Positions 1 to 8,526 are shown, counted from the first letter of the stretch. The stretch: 64,000 nt of DNA from Streptomyces alfalfae (GCF_004127445.1 NZ_QEXM01000016.1:1-64000); one strand, 5' to 3'. The notes: generated by a model not told the origin, from the letters alone. Made by a program: numbers and translations.

Positions 1-9
1 CCCCCCCCC

Positions 10-49
10 GCGGCCCGCCCCTCTTGCTCCGGCAAGCGGGGCGGGCCGC
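10..49. terminator. GC-rich hairpin, probable terminator
   Basis: A 12-bp perfect stem (10-21 with 38-49) is capped by a second stem, CTTGC/GCAAG (23-27 with 32-36). It most likely ends transcription of a gene lying left of the window. It precedes the HNH gene start by about 85 bases. Confidence 0.6.
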
Positions 50-132
50 TCCGCATATCGGGCGTGACGGTCCGATTGTCGGGTCGTTACTCCGTTTAGG
101 CCGCGAACGCGTGGCCGGGACGGAGGGGAACG

Positions 133-777
133 ATGCCGGTCAGTCCGTACACCAAGGAGCGCCTGGAGGAGGCCGCCGGCTCGTCGCGGACGATGTCCGA
201 GGCGCTGCGCAAGCTGGGGGTGGATCCGCGGACCACGACGCGCCGCTACGTGCGCGAGCGCATGCGGAGGCTGGGAGTGGACACGTCGCACTTCCAGAGG
301 GAGGGGACGCGGTGGACCATCGAAGCCCTCGAAGCCGCGGTGGCCGCGTCGACGAGCGTGAACGGCGTATTGCCGTATCTCGGTATCGAGCTCGTGGGAG
401 GCCACCACACGAACATCACCCGCCGCATCAAGGCCCTCGGGATCGACACGTCGCACTTCGCACGGCCCTCACCCACCGGAGGCACCGCGCGGGGCAACCG
501 TCGCAGACGCACGCCCGCGGAAGTCCTGGCCCCGGATTCGCCCCGTCGCATGCCCAGCGGTCTGCTCAAGCGAGCCATGACCGAACTGGGAGTGCGGGAG
601 CAATGCGCGTGGTGCGGAACCGGGCCGCTGTGGCGAGGGCGTCCCCTGCCGCTGGAGGTCGATCACATCAGCGGCGACTGGCGCGACAACCGGATCGAGA
701 ACCTGCGGCTGCTGTGCCCCAACTGCCATGCGACCACGGACACCTACCGCGGCCGCGGCAAGGGGCGGCGGTCATGA
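133..777 (+). CDS. HNH endonuclease with N-terminal HTH-like repeats (first of a tandem pair)
   Basis: Protein of 214 residues with a C-terminal HNH/zinc module. Cys158-x2-Cys161 and Cys195-x2-Cys198 would hold the structural zinc. Asp177-His178 is the catalytic D-H pair, followed by the usual N-N-L-R-L-L-C-P-N-C-H run. The N-terminal half carries two copies of a roughly 50-residue unit, each ending in a Gly-x-Asp-Thr-Ser-His-Phe motif. This motif recurs in phage and intron-type HNH nucleases, where such units are thought to bind DNA. A GGAGG ribosome site lies just upstream of the ATG. The stop overlaps the next start (ATGA), so the two HNH genes should be co-translated. The biological target is unknown. 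It could be a domesticated mobile nuclease or part of restriction-like defence. Confidence 0.85.
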   Translation: MPVSPYTKERLEEAAGSSRTMSEALRKLGVDPRTTTRRYVRERMRRLGVDTSHFQREGTRWTIEALEAAVAASTSVNGVLPYLGIELVGGHHTNITRRIKALGIDTSHFARPSPTGGTARGNRRRRTPAEVLAPDSPRRMPSGLLKRAMTELGVREQCAWCGTGPLWRGRPLPLEVDHISGDWRDNRIENLRLLCPNCHATTDTYRGRGKGRRS

Positions 778-1430
778 GCGAGCCGCTCCGCTACACACGG
801 GAACTCCTGTCGGAAGCCGCGGAGAACTGCGAGACCATCGGGGAGGTCATCGCCTTCGTCGGAGCACGCCCCTACCGCGATCTCCGCCGCCACCTGTTCA
901 AGCGCTTCGATGACCACGGCATCGATGTCACCCACATTCCGCGCGCCCGCAGCGGGCCTCGCCCCAGGCCCACGCCGGACGAGGTCGGAAGAGCGGTGGC
1001 CGAGAGTACGTCGATCGCTGGGGCGCTGCGCGCCCTGGGGCGGCCGGAGAACAGCCGATCGCGCGCTCTGCTGCGGCAGTGGATCCAGGTAGACGGGTCC
1101 AGCACCGCCCATTTCCTCGGCCAGGCCCACCAGCGGGGCAGACCCGGGCCCACCCCCGTCAAGGCCGCCGCCGACATCCTCGTCAGGCACGACGGGCCGC
1201 ATCGCACGAGAACCGCCCTGCTGCGCCGAGCGCTGCGCGAGGTCGGCGTACCCGAACTCTGTGCCGAGTGCGGAACCCCGCCCGAATGGCGCGGGCGGGC
1301 CATGACGCTGGAGGTGGACCACGTCAACGGTGACCGGCACGACGACCGGCGCGAGAATCTGCGCCTGCTGTGCCCCAACTGCCACGCGACCACGGACACC
1401 TGGTGCCGGGGCGGCCGCAGGGCTCTGTAG
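774..1430 (+). CDS. HNH endonuclease, second of a tandem pair
   Basis: Protein of 218 residues, paralogous to the preceding gene. The HNH module sits at the C-terminus: Cys163-x2-Cys166, Asp182-His183, Cys200-x2-Cys203-His204. The region after Asp-His is almost identical to that of its neighbour, including the L-R-L-L-C-P-N-C-H-A-T-T-D-T run. The N-terminal repeats are much more diverged, and the His-Phe motif is degraded to Thr-His-Ile in the first copy. Conserved nuclease cores with diverged N-termini suggest duplication followed by change in DNA specificity. The start overlaps the upstream stop by four bases. A tRNA-Leu gene follows about 70 bases after the stop. Confidence 0.83.
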   Translation: MSEPLRYTRELLSEAAENCETIGEVIAFVGARPYRDLRRHLFKRFDDHGIDVTHIPRARSGPRPRPTPDEVGRAVAESTSIAGALRALGRPENSRSRALLRQWIQVDGSSTAHFLGQAHQRGRPGPTPVKAAADILVRHDGPHRTRTALLRRALREVGVPELCAECGTPPEWRGRAMTLEVDHVNGDRHDDRRENLRLLCPNCHATTDTWCRGGRRAL

Positions 1431-1498
1431 GGCGTCACGTGCGACATCACCTCACGTTCCGCCGTCGCCGCGTTGCCTATACGATGCTGGCAGCTCTG

Positions 1499-1584
1499 GC
1501 GGCCGTTGCTGAATGGTATAAGCGGAGGTTTTAGGTGCCTCTGGGCGGAAGCCCATGTGGGTTCGAATCCCATCGGCCGCACCA
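1499..1584 (+). tRNA. tRNA-Leu (anticodon UAG)
   Basis: Class II tRNA with encoded CCA. The acceptor stem GCGGCCG (1499-1505) pairs with CGGCCGC (1574-1580). The anticodon stem GAGGT/GCCTC encloses the loop TTTAGGT, giving anticodon UAG, which reads CUA and probably other CUN leucine codons. The long variable arm is TGGGC-GGAA-GCCCA, and the T-loop TTCGAAT is present. Discriminator A precedes CCA. Confidence 0.93.
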
Positions 1585-1594
1585 ACCTTGCAAA

Positions 1595-1633
1595 CGAAGG
1601 CTTGGATCTCGCCTCGCGGGACCCAAGCCTTCG
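1595..1633. terminator. Bidirectional hairpin terminator between tRNA-Leu and rdgB
   Basis: An 11-bp perfect stem CGAAGGCTTGG (1595-1605) pairs with CCAAGCCTTCG (1623-1633) around a 17-nt loop. It lies between the plus-strand tRNA and the minus-strand rdgB stop, so it can serve both. Confidence 0.7.
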
Positions 1634-1648
1634 CCGTAGGTACGAGCC

Positions 1649-2251
1649 TCAGCCCAGCAGTTCGCGCACCACCGGCGCCAGCGCCCGGAACGCCTCCCCG
1701 CGATGGCTGATCGCGTTCTTCTCCGCGGCCGAGAGCTCCGCGCACGTGCGGGTCTCGCCGTCCGGCTGGAGGATCGGGTCGTAGCCGAAGCCGCCGGAGC
1801 CCGCAGGGGCCGTGCGGAGGGTGCCGCGGAGCCGGCCCTCGACGACGCGTTCCGTGCCGTCGGGCAGGGCGAGGGCCGCCGCGCAGGCGAAGTGGGCCGC
1901 GCGGTGCGGGGCCGCGATGTCGCCGAGCTGGGCGAGGAGCAGCTCCAGGTTCGCGGCGTCGTCGCCGTGGCGGCCGGCCCAGCGGGCGGAGAAGATGCCG
2001 GGGGCCCCGCCGAGGACGTCCACGCAGAGCCCGGAGTCGTCGGCGACGGCGGGCAGCCCGGTGGCCCGGGCGAGGGCGTGCGCCTTGAGCAGGGCGTTCT
2101 CGGCGAAGGTGACGCCGGTTTCCTTGACGTCGGGAATCTCGGGATAGGCGTCGGCGCCGACGAGTTCGTGCGGGAGCCCCGCGTCGGCGAGGATCGCCCG
2201 CAGTTCGGTGATCTTGCCGGCGTTACGGGTGGCGAGGATGAGGCGGGTCAT
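1649..2251 (-). CDS. rdgB: Non-canonical purine NTP pyrophosphatase RdgB/HAM1
   Basis: Cytosolic enzyme of 200 residues that hydrolyses dITP, dXTP and ITP to monophosphates, keeping deaminated purines out of DNA and RNA. The family signature starts directly at the chosen ATG (L-I-L-A-T-R-N-A-G-K). The V-A-D-D-S-G-L block (catalytic Asp region), the G-G-A-P-G-I-F-S-A-R-W substrate loop and F-G-Y-D-P-I follow in the expected order and length. An in-frame GTG seven codons upstream is possible, but the family N-terminus favours the ATG. In many actinomycetes rdgB follows rph, as it does here on the same strand with one small gene between. Confidence 0.95.
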   Translation of the reverse strand: MTRLILATRNAGKITELRAILADAGLPHELVGADAYPEIPDVKETGVTFAENALLKAHALARATGLPAVADDSGLCVDVLGGAPGIFSARWAGRHGDDAANLELLLAQLGDIAAPHRAAHFACAAALALPDGTERVVEGRLRGTLRTAPAGSGGFGYDPILQPDGETRTCAELSAAEKNAISHRGEAFRALAPVVRELLG

Positions 2252-2293
2252 GGCGTCCAGTATCCCCACCACCCGGCCGCGGGCGCGGCCCCG

Positions 2294-2689
2294 CTACGGC
2301 GTGCAGACCTTCGTCAGCTCCCCCGCCGCGTCCGTGACGGGGCTGACGTCCGGTGTGGAGTCGCCGTTCTCGATGGCCTCGCGGACGTTGTCGACGGCCT
2401 TGTCGAGGTCGTCGACGGCCTTGTCGACGTCGGTGTCGTCGGTCTTCTCACCGATCTTGTCGAGGTTCTTGCCGATGTCGTCGAGGGCGCGGTCGGCCTC
2501 GGCGGGGTTGTCGGCCGCGTTCTCGGCGGCCTGCTGCAGGTCGGTGACGCTGTCGGCGATCACGTCCGCGGTCTGGACGCAGTCCATGGCCTTCGAGACG
2601 GCGTCGCAGCCGACGAGGCCGACGCCGGCCGGGACGACGATGAGAGCTGTGGCGACAGCGGTGGCGATACGGCGGTGGCGCGCGGCCAT
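2294..2689 (-). CDS. Small secreted lipoprotein-like protein with helical repeats
   Basis: Protein of 131 residues, function unknown. A basic N-terminus and a hydrophobic stretch end in a V-G-L-V-G-C lipobox-like site near residue 28, so it is probably a membrane-anchored lipoprotein. The mature part is acidic and alanine/aspartate rich, with a heptad-like pattern (D-D-L-D-K-A-V-D) predicting a helical or coiled-coil rod. The start is supported by a GGGAGGGA ribosome site about 8 bases upstream. It lies between rph and rdgB on the same strand. No enzymatic motif is visible. Confidence 0.72.
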   Translation of the reverse strand: MAARHRRIATAVATALIVVPAGVGLVGCDAVSKAMDCVQTADVIADSVTDLQQAAENAADNPAEADRALDDIGKNLDKIGEKTDDTDVDKAVDDLDKAVDNVREAIENGDSTPDVSPVTDAAGELTKVCTP

Positions 2690-2821
2690 GGTTCGGTCCC
2701 TCCCCAGGGTACGGACGAGCGCACGGTTCTGCCCGTGCGCCCGTACTCGTAAGAACGTGCTGCGAGGGGGTATTGGTTGCCTCGCGCGGCCGACGTCGTC
2801 CCCCATCGCCTGCCGGTGCGG

Positions 2822-3553
<732 letters not shown>

Positions 3554-3649
3554 GGCGTTGAGCCTAGCCTTTCAGCGGTCTGCGGGGTGCCGCCCGCCGT
3601 GGCTTCGCCCCTGGCCCCCCGGGGGCCCTCGCCGCCCCTCGCCCCCTCT

Positions 3650-3840
3650 TGCCGCCGGCCCTTGTCGCTGCCCTTGGTGGCGGTTGTCTCTTGCCGCCGT
3701 TCCTCGTTGCTGCCCTGGTGGCGGCTTCCTCTTGCCGCCGGCCCCCGTTGCTGCCCTGGTGGCGGCTTCCTCTGCGGTCGGCCCTCGTTGCTGCCCTGGT
3801 GGCGGCTTCCTCTTGCCGCCGGCCCTTGTTGCTGCCCCTG
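3650..3840. repeat. Degenerate tandem repeat, period about 41 bp
   Basis: About four and a half copies of a unit containing TGCTGCCCTGGTGGCGGC, TTCCTCTTGCCGCC and GGCCC. Anchor points fall at 3664, 3706, 3747, 3787 and 3828, spaced 42, 41, 40 and 41 bases. Each full unit carries a GGCGGC/GCCGCC inverted pair that could form a small hairpin. Any frame through it gives only a repetitive, low-complexity product, so I do not call a gene. Confidence 0.8.
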
Positions 3841-3844
3841 ATCG

Positions 3845-4215
3845 CGCTGCGCGCTCGTCCTCAATCGCCGGACGGGCTCCATCATCGCGCTCCGCGCTCG
3901 TCCTCAAACGCCGGACGGGCTCCAATTCGGCCGCGGCCCGCGCGCGCCCCACACACCGGACCGGCTCGATCCCCCTGCCCACACCCGTCCTCACGCACCG
4001 GACCGGCCCGATTCCCCTCGCCCCTCGCACTCATCCCCACACACCGGACCGGCTCGATCACCAACTCGACCCGCACCCGTCCTCGCACACCGGACCGGCT
4101 CGATCCCCGCCGCGCCCGCACTCATCCCCGTACCCACCAGACCGGCCCGGCCCCACCCCTGCCCACGCTCACCCCCACACACCAAACCAGCCCCACCCCC
4201 GCTGCGCCCCCGGAC
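3845..4215. repeat. Degenerate tandem array, period 42-47 bp, Streptomyces intergenic repeat family
   Basis: The first two units (about 3850-3935, period 43) contain GCTCGTCCTCAANCGCCGGACGGGCTCC, the reverse-strand form of the dispersed family also found near 9.4 kb and 31 kb. They grade into five units with the core CACCGGACCGGCTCGATC at 3954, 3996, 4042, 4088 and a decayed copy at 4135. The self-complementary CCGGACCGG core is kept best. It fills the nagF-rph spacer. No protein-coding signal was found. Confidence 0.75.
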
Positions 4216-4249
4216 TGGCTTGTCCCGTCCCCCTCGCGCGCTCGCGCGG

Positions 4250-4282
4250 AAGGCCCCCGCCGCGGCTTGCGGCGAGGGCCTT
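4250..4282 (-). terminator. Hairpin terminator downstream of nagF
   Basis: AAGGCCC (4250-4256) pairs with GGGCCTT (4276-4282), and CGCCGC (4258-4263) with GCGGCG (4269-4274), with one internal mismatch and a 5-nt loop. It lies 24 bases past the nagF stop on the minus strand. Confidence 0.65.
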
Positions 4283-4305
4283 TCGGCGTGGGAGGGGTCA
4301 GGCGG

Positions 4306-4539
4306 TCACATCATGTCTTCGATGTCCGCGGCGATCGGGTCGGCGTCGGTGCCGATGACGACCTGGATCGCGGTGCCCATCTTGACGACGCCGTGGGCGC
4401 CGGCGGCCTTCAGGGCGGCGTCGTCGACCAGGCCGGGGTCCTTGACCTCGGTGCGGAGGCGGGTGATGCAGCCCTCGACCTCTTCGATGTTGTCGATGCC
4501 GCCGAGCCCGGCAACGATCTTCTCAGCCTTGGTGGCCAT
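4306..4539 (-). CDS. nagF: PTS system EIIB component, GlcNAc/glucose family (NagF-like)
   Basis: Free-standing EIIB domain of 77 residues that passes phosphate from EIIA to the incoming sugar at the membrane. The phosphorylated cysteine is Cys24 in the E-G-C-I-T-R-L-R motif typical of the glucose/GlcNAc EIIB family. A strong AGGGAGA ribosome site precedes the ATG. It is divergent from nagE1, with a DasR-like operator in the shared promoter region, and nagE2 follows nagE1. This arrangement matches what is known of the Streptomyces GlcNAc PTS, where NagF and NagE2 act together. EI, HPr and EIIA are not in the window. The symbol rests on context. Confidence 0.9.
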   Translation of the reverse strand: MATKAEKIVAGLGGIDNIEEVEGCITRLRTEVKDPGLVDDAALKAAGAHGVVKMGTAIQVVIGTDADPIAADIEDMM

Positions 4540-4745
4540 GGTGTTTCTCCCTGAGTTGCTTGTGGCGCGGGTCCGGGGTTCGCCCGGGAGCGCAGCCAGA
4601 GGACGCGGCCTCGACGCACCGTAGGTCCGCGTCGTCACGGTAACGCACGGTTGGACCATCTTCGCGGGCGGTTGCGGCAGTCGTGCCCAATGATGACGGT
4701 CATGGTGTCGGCCCGTTCCGGGGTCGGCACACCCACCGTGCCGTG

Positions 4746-4761
4746 ACTGGTCTACACCAGT
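4746..4761. promoter_or_regulatory. DasR-like operator (dre) upstream of nagE1/nagF
   Basis: ACTGGTCTACACCAGT, a 16-base near-palindrome that closely matches the known DasR consensus ACTGGTCTAGACCACT. It sits 52 bases before nagE1 and about 200 bases before the divergent nagF, so it could repress both until glucosamine-6-phosphate accumulates. Confidence 0.88.
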
Positions 4762-4812
4762 TTTCCACGACCGCCGACGACCGCCAAACCTGGCCCGTCC
4801 GGGAGGACGCCG

Positions 4813-6126
4813 ATGAGTTCCGACGCCACCGCGGCGCCACGGAAGAAGTGGTGGAACGGCCTGTTCCAGGGCCTGCAGAAGATGGGGCGGAGCCTTCAGC
4901 TGCCCATCGCCGTCCTGCCGGCCGCCGGCATCCTCAACCGGCTCGGCCAGCCGGACGTCTTCGGCGACGACGGTCTGGGCTGGACGAACGTCGCCAAGGT
5001 CTTCGCCGCGGCGGGCGGCTCGCTCCTCGACTCCTCGCTCGGGCTGCCGCTGCTGTTCTGCATCGGCGTCGCGATCGGCATGGCGAAGAAGTCGGACGGC
5101 TCGACGGCGCTGGCGGCCGTCACCGGTTTCCTCGTCTACTTCGCGGTGCTCCGCGCCTTCCCCGACGACTGCCCCGAAGACACGACGTTCGGCGGCGCCG
5201 GGATGTGGGGCGGGGTCTGCGTCGCGGAGGACGGCACGGTCGCGCAGGCCGCGTACCAGAATCCGGGGGTCTTCGGCGGCATCGTGATGGGGCTGCTCGC
5301 GGCCTGGTTCTGGCAGCGCTACCACCGCGTGAAGCTGGTGGACTGGCTCGGCTTCTTCAACGGCCGCCGCCTCGTGCCGATCATCATGGCGTTCGTCGGC
5401 CTGGTCTTCGCCGGGCTCTGCGTCTGGATCTGGCCGCCGATCGGTGACGCGCTGACCAGCTTCTCCAAGTGGCTGGTGGATCTGGGGTGGCTGGGCTCGG
5501 GCATCTTCGGCGTCGCCAACCGCGCGCTGCTGACGGTCGGACTGCACCAGTTCCTCAATACGTTCGTGTGGTTCCAGTTCGGGGACTACACGAAGCCGGA
5601 CGGCACGGTCGTGCACGGTGACATCAACCGTTTCCTCGCGGGCGACCCGACGGCGGGGCAGTTCACCTCGGGGTTCTTCCCGATCATGATGTTCGCGCTG
5701 CCCGCCGCGGCCCTCGCGATCACGCACTGCGCGCGCCCGGAGCGGCGCAAGGTGGTCGGCGGCATGATGCTCTCGGTGGGCCTGACGTCGTTCGTCACGG
5801 GGATCACCGAGCCGATCGAGTACTCGTTCCTCTTCATCGCCCCCCTCTTGTACGCGATCCACGCGGTGCTGACCGGCGTCTCGATGGCGGTGACGTGGGC
5901 GCTGGGCGTGAAGGACGGTTTCAGCTTCTCGGCGGGGCTGATCGACTACGTCATCAACTGGAGCCTGGCGACGAAGCCCTGGTTGATCATCCCGATCGGG
6001 CTCTGCTTCGCGGTCGTCTACTACTTCCTCTTCCGGCTGGTCATCACCAAGTTCGACCTGCACACGCCGGGCCGCGAACCGGAGGAGGAGTCGGAGGCGG
6101 AGGACAGGGCGCAGACCAAGGCCTGA
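4813..6126 (+). CDS. nagE1: PTS transporter EIIC subunit, GlcNAc family (NagE1-like)
   Basis: Integral membrane permease of 437 residues for a PTS sugar, of the glucose/GlcNAc EIIC family. It starts with the family block F-Q-x-L-Q-K-M-G-R-S-L-Q-L-P-I-A-V-L-P. It carries the H-Q-F-L-N-T-F-V-W-F and F-L-A-G-D-P-T-A-G-Q motifs and the sugar-site G-I-T-E-P-I-E-Y loop, with about ten hydrophobic segments. It lacks fused EIIA and EIIB domains, consistent with a separate NagF. The loop after residue 115 is longer than in its downstream paralogue and contains two cysteines. In S. coelicolor the equivalent NagE1 is not the main GlcNAc porter (recalled). The specificity here is inferred. Confidence 0.88.
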   Translation: MSSDATAAPRKKWWNGLFQGLQKMGRSLQLPIAVLPAAGILNRLGQPDVFGDDGLGWTNVAKVFAAAGGSLLDSSLGLPLLFCIGVAIGMAKKSDGSTALAAVTGFLVYFAVLRAFPDDCPEDTTFGGAGMWGGVCVAEDGTVAQAAYQNPGVFGGIVMGLLAAWFWQRYHRVKLVDWLGFFNGRRLVPIIMAFVGLVFAGLCVWIWPPIGDALTSFSKWLVDLGWLGSGIFGVANRALLTVGLHQFLNTFVWFQFGDYTKPDGTVVHGDINRFLAGDPTAGQFTSGFFPIMMFALPAAALAITHCARPERRKVVGGMMLSVGLTSFVTGITEPIEYSFLFIAPLLYAIHAVLTGVSMAVTWALGVKDGFSFSAGLIDYVINWSLATKPWLIIPIGLCFAVVYYFLFRLVITKFDLHTPGREPEEESEAEDRAQTKA

Positions 6127-6230
6127 TCCGGCGTCCGGGCCCCGCCTTTGCCCTGGCCACCCCTGGCTACTCGGGCCGGCGCCCGACGGGGCATGACACC
6201 ATGGGGCAGAGGCTTCCCCGCCGTAAGCGG

Positions 6231-6261
6231 AAGGTCCTCGGACTTCGGGTCCGAGGACCTT
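6231..6261 (+). terminator. Strong hairpin terminator after nagE1
   Basis: A 13-bp perfect stem AAGGTCCTCGGAC/GTCCGAGGACCTT closes a TTCGG loop and is followed by TTCG. It separates nagE1 from the nagE2 promoter. Confidence 0.85.
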
Positions 6262-6334
6262 TCGTCTGCCATGTCGGGATATGGCCGACCCCACAGGAAT
6301 CGCGGGTTCCTTACGTCACCTTCACCGTGCTACA

Positions 6335-6350
6335 ACAGGTCTACACCAGT
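6335..6350. promoter_or_regulatory. DasR-like operator, distal site of nagE2
   Basis: ACAGGTCTACACCAGT shares 15 of 16 positions with the nagE1 site. It is the upstream member of a pair spaced by a single base, about 70 bases before nagE2. Confidence 0.8.
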
Positions 6351-6351
6351 G

Positions 6352-6367
6352 AGTGGTGTAGACCACG
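6352..6367. promoter_or_regulatory. DasR-like operator, proximal site of nagE2
   Basis: AGTGGTGTAGACCACG contains the palindromic TGGTnTAGACCA core in the orientation opposite to its neighbour. The side-by-side pair suggests cooperative binding and tighter control of nagE2 than of nagE1. Confidence 0.8.
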
Positions 6368-6420
6368 GCGTGCTGTCCACCCCCAACTGTCCCCGACAGC
6401 GCCCGCACATGGAGGAAGTC

Positions 6421-7668
6421 ATGAGTACGGCCACCGCCAAGGCGGCGCCCGCGAAGAAGCGGGGCTCCGGCCTGTTCCAGGGCCTGCAGAAGGTGGGCCG
6501 CAGCCTGCAGCTGCCCATCGCCGTTTTGCCCGCCGCCGGCATCATGGTCAGGCTCGGGCAGGACGATGTCTTCGGCAAGGACGGCCTCGGCTGGGACAAG
6601 GTCGCCGCGGTCTTCAACAACGCCGGCGGCGCGATCACCGGCTCCCTGCCGATCCTCTTCTGCATCGGCGTGGCCATCGGCTTCGCCAAGAAGTCGGACG
6701 GCTCCACCGCGCTCGCGGCCGTCGTCGGCTTCCTCGTCTACAGCAAGGTGCTGGAGGCCTTCCCGGTCACCGAAGCGGTGGTCAAGAAGGGCGAGGACGC
6801 TCCGGCGGTCTTCAACAACCCCGGTGTCCTCGGCGGCATCATCATGGGTCTGCTCGCCGCGGTGCTGTGGCAGAAGTACCACCGCACCAAGCTGGTCGAC
6901 TGGCTCGGCTTCTTCAACGGCCGCCGCCTCGTGCCGATCATCATGGCCTTCGTCGGCATCATCGTCGGTGTCTTCTTCGGCCTCGTCTGGGAGCCCATCG
7001 GCCACGGCATCGAGAACTTCGCCGAGTGGATGACCGGCCTCGGCGCCGGCGGCTCCGCGCTCTTCGGCGGCATCAACCGCGCGCTGATCCCGATCGGCAT
7101 GCACCAGTTCGTCAACACCATCGCCTGGTTCCAGCTCGGTTCGTTCAACGACGGCGGCGACGTCGTCCACGGTGACATCGCCCGCTTCCTCGCCGGTGAC
7201 CCGTCCGCCGGTATGTACATGTCGGGCTTCTTCCCGATCATGATGTTCGGTCTCCCGGCCGCCGCGATAGCCATCGCGCACTGCGCACGCCCCGAGCGCC
7301 GCAAGGTCGTGATGGGCATGATGGTCTCGCTGGCGCTGACCTCGTTCGTCACCGGTGTGACCGAGCCGATCGAGTTCACCTTCATGTTCATCGCCCCGGT
7401 CCTGTACGTGCTGCACATCGTGCTCACGGCCATCTCCATGGCGGTGACCTGGGCGCTCGGAGTGCACGCCGGCTTCAACTTCTCGGCCGGCTTCATCGAC
7501 TACGCGCTCAACTGGAGCCTGGCGACCAAGCCATGGCTGATCATCCCGATCGGCCTGGTCTTCGCGGCGCTGTACTACTTCGTCTTCCGGTTCGCGATCC
7601 TCAAGTTCAACCTCACCACCCCGGGCCGCGAGCCCGAGGAGGAGATCGAGGACCTCACGAAGGCGTAG
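6421..7668 (+). CDS. nagE2: PTS transporter EIIC subunit for N-acetylglucosamine (NagE2-like)
   Basis: Membrane permease of 415 residues, close paralogue of nagE1. It shares the N-terminal F-Q-G-L-Q-K-V-G-R-S-L-Q-L-P block, G-M-H-Q-F-V-N-T-I-A-W-F, F-L-A-G-D-P-S-A-G-M and the substrate loop G-V-T-E-P-I-E-F-T-F-M-F. A GGAGGAAG ribosome site sits 5 bases before the ATG. Two adjacent DasR-like sites lie in its promoter and a very long terminator follows, so it is a single-gene unit. By position and regulation it is the likely main GlcNAc porter, working with NagF as EIIB. The specificity is inferred, not shown by sequence. Confidence 0.9.
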   Translation: MSTATAKAAPAKKRGSGLFQGLQKVGRSLQLPIAVLPAAGIMVRLGQDDVFGKDGLGWDKVAAVFNNAGGAITGSLPILFCIGVAIGFAKKSDGSTALAAVVGFLVYSKVLEAFPVTEAVVKKGEDAPAVFNNPGVLGGIIMGLLAAVLWQKYHRTKLVDWLGFFNGRRLVPIIMAFVGIIVGVFFGLVWEPIGHGIENFAEWMTGLGAGGSALFGGINRALIPIGMHQFVNTIAWFQLGSFNDGGDVVHGDIARFLAGDPSAGMYMSGFFPIMMFGLPAAAIAIAHCARPERRKVVMGMMVSLALTSFVTGVTEPIEFTFMFIAPVLYVLHIVLTAISMAVTWALGVHAGFNFSAGFIDYALNWSLATKPWLIIPIGLVFAALYYFVFRFAILKFNLTTPGREPEEEIEDLTKA

Positions 7669-7691
7669 CCCTCACCGCGTCACCTCGCACC

Positions 7692-7740
7692 GCAGGGGGA
7701 AGGCCCCGGAACCGGCTCGGTTCCGGGGCCTTCCCCCTGC
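7692..7740. terminator. Very long perfect hairpin terminator
   Basis: A 23-bp perfect stem (7692-7714 with 7718-7740) around a 3-nt loop, between the convergent nagE2 and the MBL-fold gene. It should work in both directions. Confidence 0.88.
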
Positions 7741-7773
7741 GTCGTGCCGGGCGTCGTGCAGGTCCCGTACGGG

Positions 7774-8526
7774 TCAGATCTCGTACGTCGCACCCGGCGC
7801 CGCCAGGGCCACCGGCCCGGCGTACGCCGTTCGGGCGTCCGCCAGGTTGACCTGGGGGTCCGTCCATGGGGGGATGTGGGTCAGCACGAGGCGGCCCGCA
7901 CCGGCGCGAGTGGCGCACTCGCCTGCCTCGCGGCCGTTCAGGTGCAGGTCCGGGATGTTCTCCTTGCCGTCCGTGAACGCCGCCTCGCAGAGGAAGAGGT
8001 CGGTGCCCGCGGCCAGGTCGTCCAGCGCGCCGCAGGTGCCGGTGTCCCCGGAGTACGTGAGGGACCTGCCGCCGTGCTCGACGCGGATCGCGTACGCCTC
8101 CACGGGGTGCCGCACCTTCTCGGTGCGCACCGAGAACGGGCCGATGTCGAACGAGGCGGGCTTGACCGTGTGGAAGTCGAAGACCTCGCTCATCGAGGAC
8201 GCGGAGGGCGTGTCGGCGTACGCGGTGGTGAGCCTCTGCTCGGTGCCCTCGGGACCGTAGACCGGGATGGGGGCGCAGCGTCCGCCCTCGTGCCGGTAGT
8301 AGCGGGCCACGAAGTACGCGCACATGTCGATGCAGTGATCGGCGTGCAGATGGCTGAGGAAGATCGCGTCGAGGTCGTAGAGACCGACGTGGCGCTGCAG
8401 CTCGCCGAGGGCGCCGTTGCCCATGTCGAGCAGCAACCGGAAGCCGTCGGCCTCGACGAGGTAGCTCGAACAGGCCGAGTCCGCGGACGGAAACGACCCC
8501 GAGCAGCCGACGACGGTGAGCTTCAT
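7774..8526 (-). CDS. MBL-fold metallo-hydrolase, RNase Z-like group
   Basis: Protein of 250 residues with the metallo-beta-lactamase fold. The metal-binding motif His59-x-His61-x-Asp63-His64 is complete. It is followed by R-H-P-V-E-A (third His region), Y-S-G-D-T-G (bridging Asp) and L-T-H-I-P-P-W (last His). The N-terminal M-K-L-T-V-V-G-C-S-G-S motif is typical of the RNase Z-like/phosphodiesterase branch. The substrate cannot be told from sequence. A tRNA 3'-processing role is unlikely because the RNase Z exosite arm is not evident. It shares a terminator with nagE2. Confidence 0.85.
   Translation of the reverse strand: MKLTVVGCSGSFPSADSACSSYLVEADGFRLLLDMGNGALGELQRHVGLYDLDAIFLSHLHADHCIDMCAYFVARYYRHEGGRCAPIPVYGPEGTEQRLTTAYADTPSASSMSEVFDFHTVKPASFDIGPFSVRTEKVRHPVEAYAIRVEHGGRSLTYSGDTGTCGALDDLAAGTDLFLCEAAFTDGKENIPDLHLNGREAGECATRAGAGRLVLTHIPPWTDPQVNLADARTAYAGPVALAAPGATYEI

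Noticed and set aside
24..773. An upstream extension of the second HNH gene through the first gene's frame
   Set aside because: The extension reads as basic low-complexity sequence in a shifted frame over a real HNH gene. The ATG at 774 with ATGA overlap gives the family-like N-terminus.
1499..1584. tRNA-Leu as a phage or ICE attachment site
   Set aside because: No duplicated tRNA 3' end and no integrase gene were seen nearby.
3650..4215. Regularly spaced repeats resembling a CRISPR array
   Set aside because: Whole units are repeated with drift, not identical repeats separated by unique spacers. Period changes from 41 to 47, and no cas genes are in the window.
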